This document shows, one piece after another, positions 43,107-51,383 of a stretch of DNA of 64,000 nt. Every line of letters begins with the position of its first letter. Position 1 is the stretch's first letter. The DNA comes from Legionellaceae bacterium (GTDB lineage Bacteria; Pseudomonadota; Gammaproteobacteria; Legionellales; Legionellaceae): the NCBI GenBank assembly GCA_030695645.1, contig JAUYQG010000192.1:1-64000 (forward strand), written 5' to 3'. Position numbers and translations under genes: made by a program. The notes under the pieces are model-generated. The model saw only the letters and a program-made list of their open reading frames with translations. It did not search any database and was not told the DNA's origin.

Positions 43107-43329
43107 GGTTTCTGTGCATAAACGTTATTTGGTATCGTGGTTTCATGACCATGTGATACTTATTGCAGCCGGATTTGCGACCGGTTTTTCATGCCTAGCT
43201 TATCTGGGGTGGAAAGCCGGTACATTAAACATATCATCAACGCGGTTTATGCAAATTGCTCGGTTGTTTGTAGTATACCTTGCTCAGTACTGGAGTTTGG
43301 ACAAACCTCGATTTAATACGAGCCCATGA
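43027..43329 (+). CDS. YqjK-like protein with C-terminus supplied by a repeat
   Basis: This short protein of about 100 aa overlaps the YqjE-like gene by 80 bp in another frame. The N-terminal amphipathic segment (RKSVMTAIGILEQRLLSQQ) and the following helix match YqjK in position and character. The last 13 codons (from LDKPRFNTSP) are read from a repeat half-element at 43289, so the natural C-terminus is probably lost. Confidence 0.6.
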   Translation: MMELNNRKSVMTAIGILEQRLLSQQHEVSVHKRYLVSWFHDHVILIAAGFATGFSCLAYLGWKAGTLNISSTRFMQIARLFVVYLAQYWSLDKPRFNTSP

Positions 43330-43331
43330 CC
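43289..43331. repeat. Half copy of the short TGGACTTTG palindromic element
   Basis: The sequence TACTGGAGTTTGGACAAACC and the following ATTTAATACGAGCCC match the left half of the element at 5729-5822. The right half is missing. It forms the end of the yqjK-like frame. Confidence 0.75.
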
Positions 43332-43451
43332 GTTGGCGAACCCGCCCGAACCCGATTAGTCTGATCATTGATCCAATTTGGCGCTATCTTACGGTTTTAT
43401 AGGCTTATTTATAAGAGTGAGGTATTGGTTTATGCGGATTGAGAGTAATTG

Positions 43452-43952
43452 ATGACGCCTATAATCATAGAGACCAAACATCTCCATTTACGTCTGTTAA
43501 CACATGATGATCTGGAATACATTGCAGGATTACATAGTGATCCTGCAGTACGGCGATTTTTTCCAGAGGGAACTCAAAATATTGAGCAAACAAAAGCGCG
43601 GATGGATTCATTGATTGATTTTTATCAGGAGCAAGGACTGCCTAATTTTGTTATGTTCTTGAAGGCGTCAATGGAGTTTGTTGGTCGTTGTGGCTTTGGT
43701 TTAATTGATACAGGAGCAATAGAGGTTGGCTATTTGCTTCATAAAAAATTTTGGGGAAGGGGCTATGCTTCTGAGGCATTGGCAGCTTTGATTGAATGGG
43801 CAAAGCAGAACATTCAGACGGAGTCTATTATTGCGTTCGCCCCGGAAGAGCACCTAGCCTCTCAACGTGTCATGCAAAAATGCGGGATGCAGTTTTATAA
43901 AAAAGATCTAGGTCATGGAGTTAAGTGTCATTTTTATCGGATAAAATTGTGA
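43452..43952 (+). CDS. GNAT acetyltransferase (RimJ/RimL type)
   Basis: This 166-aa protein has the N-terminal TKHLHLRLLTHDDLEYI, the beta-4 segment IEVGYLLHKKFWGRGYASEAL with the acetyl-CoA loop (GRGYAS), and the distal segment ASQRVMQKCGMQF. It probably acetylates a protein N-terminus or a small amine. It stands alone. An ATG at 43452 is preferred over a TTG one codon earlier. Confidence 0.88.
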   Translation: MTPIIIETKHLHLRLLTHDDLEYIAGLHSDPAVRRFFPEGTQNIEQTKARMDSLIDFYQEQGLPNFVMFLKASMEFVGRCGFGLIDTGAIEVGYLLHKKFWGRGYASEALAALIEWAKQNIQTESIIAFAPEEHLASQRVMQKCGMQFYKKDLGHGVKCHFYRIKL

Positions 43953-44025
43953 TTTCACCTCTTTACTTAAAGAAGAGGAGCTTGTATTATGCCGAGCTCA
44001 AAAATTGAGCTTGTTGAATTATGAA

Positions 44026-44295
44026 TTATTTTTTTAAATTACTTTTGAATCGGCGTGCATTAATTTTTACAACCATTTCATCAAATTCAGTTTCACTTAC
44101 GAGGAAAGCAAAATGTCTGGGCTGAATGTCTTTGGTTGTCGTCATGAAATCGAGATTAACATCGTTACTGGTTTTGACAACTACAAATGGACCAAAGCGA
44201 GTAGGGGAGGGGAGACCTAAGATCTCGGTTAGGAATTGCGCAGAAAGTTCAGCATTTTTTGATTGGATAACCGTGTGATTGAATTGTATGGTCAT
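44026..44295 (-). pseudogene. Truncated VOC/glyoxalase-fold protein
   Basis: The 89 codons are close to the first 85 residues of the complete VOC gene at 49770-50153 (FNHTVIQSKNAELSAQFL against LNHTIIAAHDSKLSAHFL, then EILGLPxPTRFGPF and IQPxHxAFLxSExEFD). The second half of the fold, with its metal-binding Glu, is missing, so it is a decayed duplicate. Confidence 0.75.
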
Positions 44296-44388
44296 GGATG
44301 ATTTTATTTGTTATCTGAACGTTTTTACAGAAACATTGGTAATGTAAAGCCCATGCTCTTAGAAGCAATGACAATGGATTCATTTGTT

Positions 44389-44462
44389 TTGGACTTTGGA
44401 CAAAAAGACATGAAAAGAGCCTCATGTCTTTCTGTCCAAGAAACTTGAGATCTATTACCGTA
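44389..44462. repeat. Partial copy of the TTGGACTTTGGACA family
   Basis: TTGGACTTTGGACAAAAAGA, the hairpin GACATGA/TCATGTC and AAGAAACTTGAGATC match one end of the element at 36682. The remainder diverges. It lies just upstream of the truncated VOC gene. Confidence 0.8.
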
Positions 44463-44874
44463 GGTAGCAGTTTTATTCTCTGAGTATACATCCTAAGCGT
44501 CAAATGAACGAGTTTATAGAATGCATCCAAATATAGGGTGCGGAATGGCAGATTAATCGAGAAGATGGGCGCTAGATTAATTTGATCGGTCCATCTCCTG
44601 TGAGCGTATGCGAATATTCCTCAGGACTTTGCATGAATGCCACCGCTGTTCAATGTGATTCAAATCTTTTACAATTATAGCCTATCTGCTCATGCGTAAA
44701 CATGAAGTTCACCGGATGGGCCATGCCACTTAATGACTCCGAAGGCATGCAGTGATGGTGACGATCCTGCTATTGGTGCTGGCCTAAAATTACGTCAAAT
44801 CATTTCAAAGTGAATGAAGAAATATACCTGCCCCTCACGTTACCCTTTAGAACAAAAGACACAGGAAAAAATAA
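44463..44874. other. Intergenic stretch, about 410 bp
   Basis: No gene or RNA family is recognised. It presumably holds the promoter of the acetyltransferase operon starting at 44875. Confidence 0.4.
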
Positions 44875-45384
44875 ATGAACATTCGCATTAGAGAGCCTGT
44901 TTTATCAGACGCAAATGAGTTTATTAAGGTCATGCAACAAAGCGAGCATTTGCATCATCCATGGACAAATGCGCCCAAAACACTAGAAGCGTTTGAGCAA
45001 TACATCGAGCGAATTTCACAGTTGAACCAAAAAGGTTATTTGGTTGAAGTTGCTGAGAGCAAAATTGCAGGAGTCTTTAATATTAGTGAGATAGTATTTG
45101 GGTGTTTTCAAAGTGGCTATTTGGGTTATTATGCGACCGTTGATCATGCTGGCAAAGGCGTAATGAGTAGCGCACTCAAACTGGTATTGAAAAATGCATT
45201 TGAAAAAATAAAACTGCATCGTATCGAGGCGAATATTCAACCTGAAAATGAAAGGTCCATTCGTTTAATTCAAACAAATGGTTTCAGAAAAGAAGGGTTT
45301 TCACCAAGGTACCTTAAAATAGATGGTAAATGGTGTGATCATGAGCGTTGGGCTATGACATATGAAGATTGGGAAAAATTATGA
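44875..45384 (+). CDS. GNAT acetyltransferase (RimJ-like)
   Basis: This 169-aa protein has N-terminal IRIREPVLSDANEFIKVMQ, the CoA-binding loop DHAGKGVMSSALKLVL, and NERSIRLIQTNGFRKEGFSPRYLKI at the C-terminus, as in ribosomal protein alanine acetyltransferases. First gene of a tight plus-strand run with two more GNAT-containing genes; the next start overlaps its stop (ATGA). Confidence 0.88.
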   Translation: MNIRIREPVLSDANEFIKVMQQSEHLHHPWTNAPKTLEAFEQYIERISQLNQKGYLVEVAESKIAGVFNISEIVFGCFQSGYLGYYATVDHAGKGVMSSALKLVLKNAFEKIKLHRIEANIQPENERSIRLIQTNGFRKEGFSPRYLKIDGKWCDHERWAMTYEDWEKL

Positions 45385-45845
45385 TGACACAAAAATTGTC
45401 AATGCGAATTGCTACCCAATCAGATGCGAGCGTTATTGCGAATCTTTATTTGGCATCTCGTAAAAAGTATATTTCTTTTGCACCGCTTGTCCACTCAGAT
45501 ACAGCCATTCAACAATGGATGCATGATATATTAATACCCAGCGCCCAAGTTTGGGTGGTCGAAAAAAATGATGTGATCATTGGGATGATGGCAATTGATG
45601 AAATACAAGGAGTCAATTGGATTGAGCAACTGTATGTATTACCTGAAGCAGTTGGGCATGGTGCTGGATCACTTTTGATGGCTAAAGCGAAATCATTAAA
45701 TTCTTCCATTCGATTACGTACATTCCAAGAAAACTTAAGTGCTAGGCGCTTTTATGAACGACATGGTTTTAAAATTTTAGAATTTTCGGACGGCTCAGAG
45801 AATGAAGAGCAGTGCCCTGATATGTTATACGAGTGGAAATCTTAA
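45381..45845 (+). CDS. GNAT acetyltransferase
   Basis: This 154-aa protein has the GNAT pattern MRIATQSDASVIANLYLAS, then IEQLYVLPEAVGHGAGSLLM (CoA loop, with GHGAG replacing the usual GxGxG/A) and ARRFYERHGFKILEF at the C-terminus. The ATG overlaps the previous stop. The next gene starts two bases after its stop, so the three are one operon. Confidence 0.87.
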   Translation: MMTQKLSMRIATQSDASVIANLYLASRKKYISFAPLVHSDTAIQQWMHDILIPSAQVWVVEKNDVIIGMMAIDEIQGVNWIEQLYVLPEAVGHGAGSLLMAKAKSLNSSIRLRTFQENLSARRFYERHGFKILEFSDGSENEEQCPDMLYEWKS

Positions 45846-45847
45846 GC

Positions 45848-47191
45848 ATGCAACCATCTAAAATACATATAGCCTCTTATGATTCTAATTGGTCTCATTT
45901 ATTTAACTGTGAAGCTGAGCGTATGCGCACAATATTAGAAAAGCATGTGAAGGAAATTCATCATATCGGCAGTACGGCCATTTCTAATATGCCAGCTAAA
46001 CCAGTTATTGATATGTTATTGGTCTGTGATGATATAGATTCTATTTGTTTGATTGAAGATGGCTTGAAGAACATGGGATATGCGGCATTAAGCCGCAGCG
46101 TGATTCCACATCGAAGCTTTTTTACAAGCAGACACAATGATCCACTGATTCATTATCATTTACATCTGTATGAGCAGGGTGACCCACAAATCAATCGTCA
46201 TATCCACTTCAAGGACTATTTGACACATCATCCGGAAGAAGCATTAATCTATGCGAATTTAAAGAAGCAGTTGGCAAAAAAATATGAACATGACCGCACA
46301 TCTTATGTATTGGGTAAAAGTAAATTGGTGCAAGAAATTGATGCAAAAGCAAAGTGTTGGCCAGGCAGAAAGCGGGATTTATTGTCTTTTTATTCAGGGA
46401 TAGGCGCTGAACATTGGTGTGAAGACAAATTAATGATGGCGATGGAAGCCAATTTAAATGTTCATATGACCTATTATGCGCAATATCTGCCGCAAATTGA
46501 TTTGATTAGACGACCAGGATTTACCAGTGTTAATACGCGATTACCTGACGATACGTTTAATTATGTATTAGATGCGGATTTTATATCAGAAGCAGCGCCT
46601 AAAATGGTGCATGATGCCACGGCTGTATTTTTTCAAGAACACATCCCTTTTTCATGGTGGGTGAGTCCCCATGATAAACCCTGTGATTTATCAATGCAGT
46701 TAGAAAAGATTGGCTATGGGAATACAGAAAATAATATCGCCATGTCGCTTGATTTGCATAAATGGGATGAAAACAGTTTACCTAAAACGGCGCTTAAAAT
46801 TATTCGAGCAACCAATGAAAAAACATTGCTGGATTTTGCAATGGTGCTTACTAACAATAAGGGTGCTTTTAAAACATATTTTTCATGGATTGCATCTGTA
46901 CTGACAGAAGATGATCCGATTGAGTACTATGTAGGGTATGTGGATGGTGTACCCGTTGTTCGTGGGTTAACTTGTTACTATGCGCAAGTCGCAGGATTGC
47001 ATTGGTTATCAACAGCAATGCCCTATCGTCATCAAGGATATGGTCGAGCGATGCAAGAATATCGTTTAAAGCGAGCGAAATCATTGGGATATTCACTTGC
47101 TGTGCTGCAAGCATCTGCAGAAGGGTATCCACTTTATAAGAAATTGGGTTATCAAGAATGTGGTGTTTTCAACGAGTTTAAACGAGATTAA
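45848..47191 (+). CDS. GrpB (UPF0157) - GNAT fusion protein
   Basis: This 447-aa protein joins two folds. Residues 1-170 are a GrpB-like nucleotidyltransferase-fold domain: IASYDSNWSHLFNCEAERM, HHIGSTAISNMPAKPVIDML, with the GS-x-A...P-IDML signature. Residues 180-447 are an acetyltransferase module whose last 110 residues carry LSTAMPYRHQGYGRAMQEY and YPLYKKLGYQE. The middle part resembles the N-terminal half of double-GNAT proteins. A combined function on one substrate is inferred from the fusion; neither substrate is known. Confidence 0.8.
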   Translation: MQPSKIHIASYDSNWSHLFNCEAERMRTILEKHVKEIHHIGSTAISNMPAKPVIDMLLVCDDIDSICLIEDGLKNMGYAALSRSVIPHRSFFTSRHNDPLIHYHLHLYEQGDPQINRHIHFKDYLTHHPEEALIYANLKKQLAKKYEHDRTSYVLGKSKLVQEIDAKAKCWPGRKRDLLSFYSGIGAEHWCEDKLMMAMEANLNVHMTYYAQYLPQIDLIRRPGFTSVNTRLPDDTFNYVLDADFISEAAPKMVHDATAVFFQEHIPFSWWVSPHDKPCDLSMQLEKIGYGNTENNIAMSLDLHKWDENSLPKTALKIIRATNEKTLLDFAMVLTNNKGAFKTYFSWIASVLTEDDPIEYYVGYVDGVPVVRGLTCYYAQVAGLHWLSTAMPYRHQGYGRAMQEYRLKRAKSLGYSLAVLQASAEGYPLYKKLGYQECGVFNEFKRD

Positions 47192-47218
47192 TAACGATAT
47201 GGAGGAGGCCCCACGTTC

Positions 47219-48223
47219 ATGAAAATAAAAACGCGTCTTTGTGATCTTTTGAATTTGAGCGTGCCTATTTTTCAAGCGCCAATGGGTGGTGCTACAACGC
47301 CGCGACTTGCTAGCGCGGTCGCTAATTATGGTGGTCTTGGCATGTTGCCACTGGGCGCATGGCCAATGGAAAAGTGCGAGAAATTAATTGATGAAACGTC
47401 AGCGCTTACTGATCAAGCCATCGGTGTCAATTTAGTATTAGAGTGGGATCAACATGAACGATTAGAAATGAGTCTCAAAAAAGGCATTAAAATCATTTGG
47501 TTTTTTTGGGGCGATCCCAGTCCATTTGTTGAAAAAATACATGCGCAGGGTGGAAAGGTAATACTTACTGTCGGCAGTGCTGCCCAAGCTAAACTGGCAA
47601 TTGATGCTGGGGTTGATGTTATTGTTACCCAAGGTTGGGAAGCTGGCGGGCATATTTGGGGTGAAGTAGCCACAATGCCCTTAGTGCCTACTGTTGTTGA
47701 TGTAGTTGACGGCAAAGTACCGGTGGTTGCGGCAGGTGGTATTGCTGATGGACGTGGAATGGCTGCGGCGATGGCGTTAGGTGCAGAAGGTATTGTTTTG
47801 GGCACGCGATTATTAGCAAGCCATGAAGCAGGTATTCATGAACAATATAAAAATCGTATTTTAAACGCTAAAGAAACAGATACTGTCTATACCGATTTAT
47901 TTGATAAGGGCTGGCCAAATTCATATATGCGTGTGCTTCGTAATAGTACTTATGATCAATGGGTAAAGGCAGATAAACCGCCATCGGGCAAGCGTCCTGG
48001 CGAACATGATATTATTACACAATTCTGTCCAGGAAGCCCTGTCGAACGTTATACTCATAATTTACCAGCACCGATGATGGAGGGTGATCTGGAACCATTA
48101 GCGCAATATGCGGGGCAGTGTGTTGGATTGGTTAAAAAAAGACAATCTGTGCATGAGATATTGGATGAAGTTGTTGCGGATGCTATTAAACGAATTAATG
48201 TTTGTCAGGCATTGGTTTTTTAG
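47219..48223 (+). CDS. NAD(P)H-dependent flavin oxidoreductase / nitronate monooxygenase-like
   Basis: This 334-aa FMN TIM-barrel has PIFQAPMGGATTPRLASAVA, VTQGWEAGGHIWG (the catalytic His of the NMO family is in EAGGH), and VVAAGGIADGRGMAAAMALGAEGIVLGTR for phosphate binding. It belongs to the 2-nitropropane dioxygenase/YrpB group. GGAGGAGG upstream is a strong ribosome binding site. Last gene of the acetyltransferase operon. Confidence 0.9.
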   Translation: MKIKTRLCDLLNLSVPIFQAPMGGATTPRLASAVANYGGLGMLPLGAWPMEKCEKLIDETSALTDQAIGVNLVLEWDQHERLEMSLKKGIKIIWFFWGDPSPFVEKIHAQGGKVILTVGSAAQAKLAIDAGVDVIVTQGWEAGGHIWGEVATMPLVPTVVDVVDGKVPVVAAGGIADGRGMAAAMALGAEGIVLGTRLLASHEAGIHEQYKNRILNAKETDTVYTDLFDKGWPNSYMRVLRNSTYDQWVKADKPPSGKRPGEHDIITQFCPGSPVERYTHNLPAPMMEGDLEPLAQYAGQCVGLVKKRQSVHEILDEVVADAIKRINVCQALVF

Positions 48224-48295
48224 ATGTATTAGTTCACACTCGGTTGCCAGTTTTTCCATCCATGCACACACAAAAGGTTATCTTGGAAATACGGT

Positions 48296-48763
48296 CTAAC
48301 ATGTTACTTGAGGAGGCAGTTTGTGTGATTTTAAGATCATCACTCTTTCTGGATAGGGATAGGTTGCAAATCCAACCTGTTCATATAGTTGTTGAGCATC
48401 ATTTGTGAGTAATAACCACGAGTTAATATTTTTTAATAATTCGATATTAACAATACTATTCAGCAGCCATTTTCCTAAGCCGCGATTTCGATGTGATGGT
48501 AAAATGAAAACATCTGCCAAATAAGCAAAGGTTGTGTAGTCAGTAATCGCTCTGGCGAATCCAATTTGATTCGTTTGATCATATACACCAAAACATAATG
48601 AATTTTTAATAGAGTCTTCGACTTGTTGAAAAGAACGATCTGCTGCCCAATAAGTTGTCTTAAGAAATTCATACACAGTAGTATGGTTTATTTTGTTTTT
48701 ATCAGTAGACATTATAAAACCAGATTTTTCAAAAGTGATAATTGGTTGTTGATAATCAGTCAT
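48296..48763 (-). CDS. GNAT acetyltransferase
   Basis: This 155-aa protein begins MTDYQQPIITF, its ATG overlapping the stop of the HbpS-like gene (ATGA). The GNAT core reads FGVYDQTNQIGFARAITD, LADVFILPSHRNRGLGKWLL (RxxGLG CoA loop) and LYEQVGFATYPYPERVM. It resembles small-molecule acetyltransferases of the YitI/PA4866-like type. The longer frame into the upstream gene is not needed. Confidence 0.87.
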   Translation of the reverse strand: MTDYQQPIITFEKSGFIMSTDKNKINHTTVYEFLKTTYWAADRSFQQVEDSIKNSLCFGVYDQTNQIGFARAITDYTTFAYLADVFILPSHRNRGLGKWLLNSIVNIELLKNINSWLLLTNDAQQLYEQVGFATYPYPERVMILKSHKLPPQVTC

Positions 48764-49191
48764 GTAATTACCTGCGAGTTGATGACTGTTAATGCAACTT
48801 GTGCGCACTCTTCATCTTGTTTTCCTGTTCCACCACCAGTGCCAATACCGCCAATTAATTTTCCTTGATATAAAATAGGTAATCCACCAGCAATTAATGT
48901 TAGTTTTTCATCTTTTAAACTGGTTAAAGAAACTTCATTTTCATTTAAATAGGATAGAAAATCTCGTGTACTTAACCCGCTCATTGCGGCTGTATATGCT
49001 TTACCTTGCGAGGTACCTATGCCAATTAAATTACAGTCATTCATTTTTGCGAAGGAAACTAAATTTCCCACTGTATCTACAATGGCAACACAAATAGCAA
49101 GGTGTAATGTCTTAGCATGATCGATTGCTGATTGTGTAAGTGCATAGGCCAATTCATAAGTAATAAAGGATTTTTCTATGGCGAATTGCAT
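48760..49191 (-). CDS. GlcG/HbpS-family protein
   Basis: This 143-aa protein matches the GlcG/HbpS fold: LAICVAIVDTVGNLVSFAKM, a region with GTSQGKAYTAAMSG, and the Gly-rich IGGIGTGGGTGKQDEECAQ near the C-terminus (family pattern GGxxxSGxxxxxD). Members bind haem or cobalamin-like ligands or act in unknown catabolic steps. It is coupled to the downstream GNAT gene. Confidence 0.87.
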   Translation of the reverse strand: MQFAIEKSFITYELAYALTQSAIDHAKTLHLAICVAIVDTVGNLVSFAKMNDCNLIGIGTSQGKAYTAAMSGLSTRDFLSYLNENEVSLTSLKDEKLTLIAGGLPILYQGKLIGGIGTGGGTGKQDEECAQVALTVINSQVIT

Positions 49192-49369
49192 TTATTGTCT
49201 CCGAAAACCATCAATGATAATGAATTTCATATCTATTTTATATCATCGATAATGATACTCAACATTGTACCCTTCGCTTTGTTCAGGTGGAATAAAATGT
49301 TGAGTTATCAGATCAAACTCTTGATCAGTGATTATCTTTGACTCTATTGGCAAATTAAGATTACGCTTT
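49192..49369. other. Intergenic stretch with small hairpin
   Basis: GATCAAACTCTTGATC near 49312-49327 forms a weak hairpin. No gene is supported. Confidence 0.35.
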
Positions 49370-49732
49370 TTAAACTGTGTTCGGCATAGCGTAATCAATT
49401 AATTCTAATATCCTCTCCGGCGGTCTTGCAATCACAGCTTTACCTGCATATGTTACGATGGGGCGTTGCATTAAAATAGGCTCTTGCACCATAGCTGATA
49501 ACACGCTGGCTTCGTCCTCTAGGCTGAGTTTGAGTTCGCTAAAGACCGGCTCATTGTGTCGGATAAAATCTGTTAATTCAAAATGTGATCGTAATTGAAT
49601 GATCTGCTCTAAGTTAAGCGGGGTTTTTAGATATTCAATGATGGCTGGGTTAATATTATGGTTGTGTAATATTTCTAAAGCTTTTCTTGAGTTAGAGCAC
49701 TTAGGATTGTGATAGATAGTGAATGTGTGCAT
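49370..49732 (-). CDS. arsC: Arsenate reductase, glutaredoxin-dependent (ArsC)
   Basis: This 120-aa thioredoxin-fold protein has the catalytic Cys in YHNPKCSNSRKAL and the arginines in MQRPIVTYAGKAVIARPPE, as in E. coli ArsC and the related YffB. Length is slightly short (ArsC is 141 aa), closer to YfgD-like reductases. No ars operon genes are adjacent, so a general thiol reductase role is also possible. Confidence 0.88.
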   Translation of the reverse strand: MHTFTIYHNPKCSNSRKALEILHNHNINPAIIEYLKTPLNLEQIIQLRSHFELTDFIRHNEPVFSELKLSLEDEASVLSAMVQEPILMQRPIVTYAGKAVIARPPERILELIDYAMPNTV

Positions 49733-49769
49733 GCTATGTTTTTCTCCATATGCCTATGTCGCCCTCATT

Positions 49770-50153
49770 TTATTGGCCGCTGCCATAAGGGCGCGTAATA
49801 ATTTCTAAAAAATGGCCATTTGGATCATTAAAATAAAGTCCTCGTCCGCCATCATTATGATTGATAGTGAAAGCGTGTTCTTTTTTATGATCGGCCCAAT
49901 AGGGGATATTTCGATCACAAATGCGTTTAAATACAGCATCGAATTCCGCTTCACTGATAAGAAAGGCGTAATGTTTCGGCTGAATTTCTTTCGATGTTTG
50001 CATGAAATCCAGACTCACGTGATTATCAGTTTTAACCACCATAAATGGTCCAAAACGAGTGGGCTCGGGTAAGCCCAGTATTTCTGCTAAAAAATGAGCG
50101 GATAATTTGCTGTCGTGTGCGGCAATGATGGTATGGTTAAGTTCAATGCTCAT
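49770..50153 (-). CDS. VOC-superfamily (glyoxalase-fold) protein
   Basis: This 127-aa protein is a vicinal oxygen chelate fold with His at LNHTIIAA, Glu/His in PKHYAFLISEAEFD, and NDPNGHFLEIITRPYG at the C-terminus (metal ligand Glu in FLEI). It is likely a metal-dependent lyase or dioxygenase, or a fosfomycin/bleomycin-resistance-like protein. The start is the ATG at 50153; the frame upstream overlaps the cold-shock gene. Its decayed paralogue is at 44026. Confidence 0.88.
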   Translation of the reverse strand: MSIELNHTIIAAHDSKLSAHFLAEILGLPEPTRFGPFMVVKTDNHVSLDFMQTSKEIQPKHYAFLISEAEFDAVFKRICDRNIPYWADHKKEHAFTINHNDGGRGLYFNDPNGHFLEIITRPYGSGQ

Positions 50154-50181
50154 GTTTGTTATATCGCCATGTGTGAGTTGA

Positions 50182-50388
50182 TTAGACGACTTCAACGTCT
50201 TCAGCTTGTAGTCCTTTTTTACCTTGACCAGGTTTAAACAATACAGCCGCACCTTCAGCGAGTGTTTTAAAACCATTGGAAAGTATAGCGCTGAGGTGCA
50301 CAAAGTAATCTTTGCCACTGGCTTCAATAAAGCCAAAACCTTTTGCTTCGTTAAACCATTTTACTTTGCCACGAATTTTGTCTGACAT
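50182..50388 (-). CDS. Cold-shock domain protein
   Basis: This 68-aa protein has both RNA-binding motifs, KGFGFIEA and DYFVHLSAI, in a single beta-barrel. It starts [17 protein letters not shown], with AGGAA upstream. It would act as an RNA chaperone. The VOC gene follows after 28 bp. Confidence 0.96.
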   Translation of the reverse strand: MSDKIRGKVKWFNEAKGFGFIEASGKDYFVHLSAILSNGFKTLAEGAAVLFKPGQGKKGLQAEDVEVV

Positions 50389-50442
50389 AATTGTAATTCC
50401 TGATGTATTGAGACATTCATTGTAGTTTGTGCGTGGAGAAAA

Positions 50443-50742
50443 TCAATACGGGTGTTCATTGTTGAGTAGGATTTTTGGATCGATTTGACTTGCACGGACT
50501 TCAATGATTTTATGCCGAGATTTATCACCGCGTTTTAAAGTGACTTGTGATAATGGCACCTCAAATAATGTGGCGATATAGCGCACTAACGCGTTGTTAG
50601 CACGTCCTTCAATGGGCTGGGTAGCTAGTTTAATTTTCAGGGCATCACCATGAATTCCAATGATTTTATTATGCTTGGCCCCTGGTTGGACATAGATCGT
50701 TAAGGTGATGATGTTACCTGTTTTTTGATACCAAGTTTCCAT
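50443..50742 (-). CDS. YggU/DUF167 family protein
   Basis: This 99-aa protein has the family core TIYVQPGAKHNKIIGIHGDALKIK and EGRANNALVRYIA, then VTLKRGDKSRHKIIEV. These are small conserved proteins of unknown function often placed near yggT or proC. It begins METWYQKTG; the longer frame from 50754 is less likely. Confidence 0.92.
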   Translation of the reverse strand: METWYQKTGNIITLTIYVQPGAKHNKIIGIHGDALKIKLATQPIEGRANNALVRYIATLFEVPLSQVTLKRGDKSRHKIIEVRASQIDPKILLNNEHPY

Positions 50743-50888
50743 TAGAATGCTCATTGAACAACGTTAAACGCGTTATAACATAAGGTTCTCACAGTAAGTT
50801 AAAGTCTAGATTGAGTCAACTCGGCTAGGTTCTTGTTGGCAGTACAGCATTGACATGGAGTTGCGTTATTTCATCAAGAACGTGTACC

Positions 50889-51383
50889 ATGAATTCTTTA
50901 GATAAGCATGTGTTTTCCACGATGAGCCGTTTGATCACGTCATTAACGCCAGAGTTATGTTGCTCCAATATTAAAATCAGTCTTGCTTTTTATACGGATG
51001 TGCTTGGTTTCGAAATCCAATATCAGCGTGAAGAAGATGGATTTGCTATGCTGGAGCGTCAAGGCTCACGGATCATGCTGGATGAAATAAGCAATAATTC
51101 AGCAGAGGGAACAAATCGCACATGGATCTCAGCTGCATTGGAAAAACCCTTTGGCAGGGGCATGAATCTGGAAATACGGACTACCCAGATTGATGAATTA
51201 TATAATCATGTTCAACAATCAGGCGCTACCATTTTTTTACCCATCGAAGAAAAATGGTATCGAGTAAATGATAGTGAAGTGGGTAATCGCCAGTTCATTG
51301 TTTTAGATCCTGATGGTTATATGCTGCGTTTTGCCCAAGACTTAGGTGATCGTGCGTTATCTGTTGCTAAATTCGCGCTGTAA
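50889..51383 (+). CDS. VOC-superfamily protein, bleomycin-resistance-like
   Basis: This protein of up to 164 aa has the VOC halves TPELCCSNIKISLAFYTDVLGFE and DELYNHVQQSGATIF, ending FIVLDPDGYMLRFAQDLG. Members of the BRP branch bind bleomycin without metal chemistry; others are enzymes. The start may be 50889 (MNSLDK) or 50922 (MSRLIT); neither has a strong ribosome site. It converges with the YfcH gene, overlapping by 27 bp. Confidence 0.85.
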   Translation: MNSLDKHVFSTMSRLITSLTPELCCSNIKISLAFYTDVLGFEIQYQREEDGFAMLERQGSRIMLDEISNNSAEGTNRTWISAALEKPFGRGMNLEIRTTQIDELYNHVQQSGATIFLPIEEKWYRVNDSEVGNRQFIVLDPDGYMLRFAQDLGDRALSVAKFAL

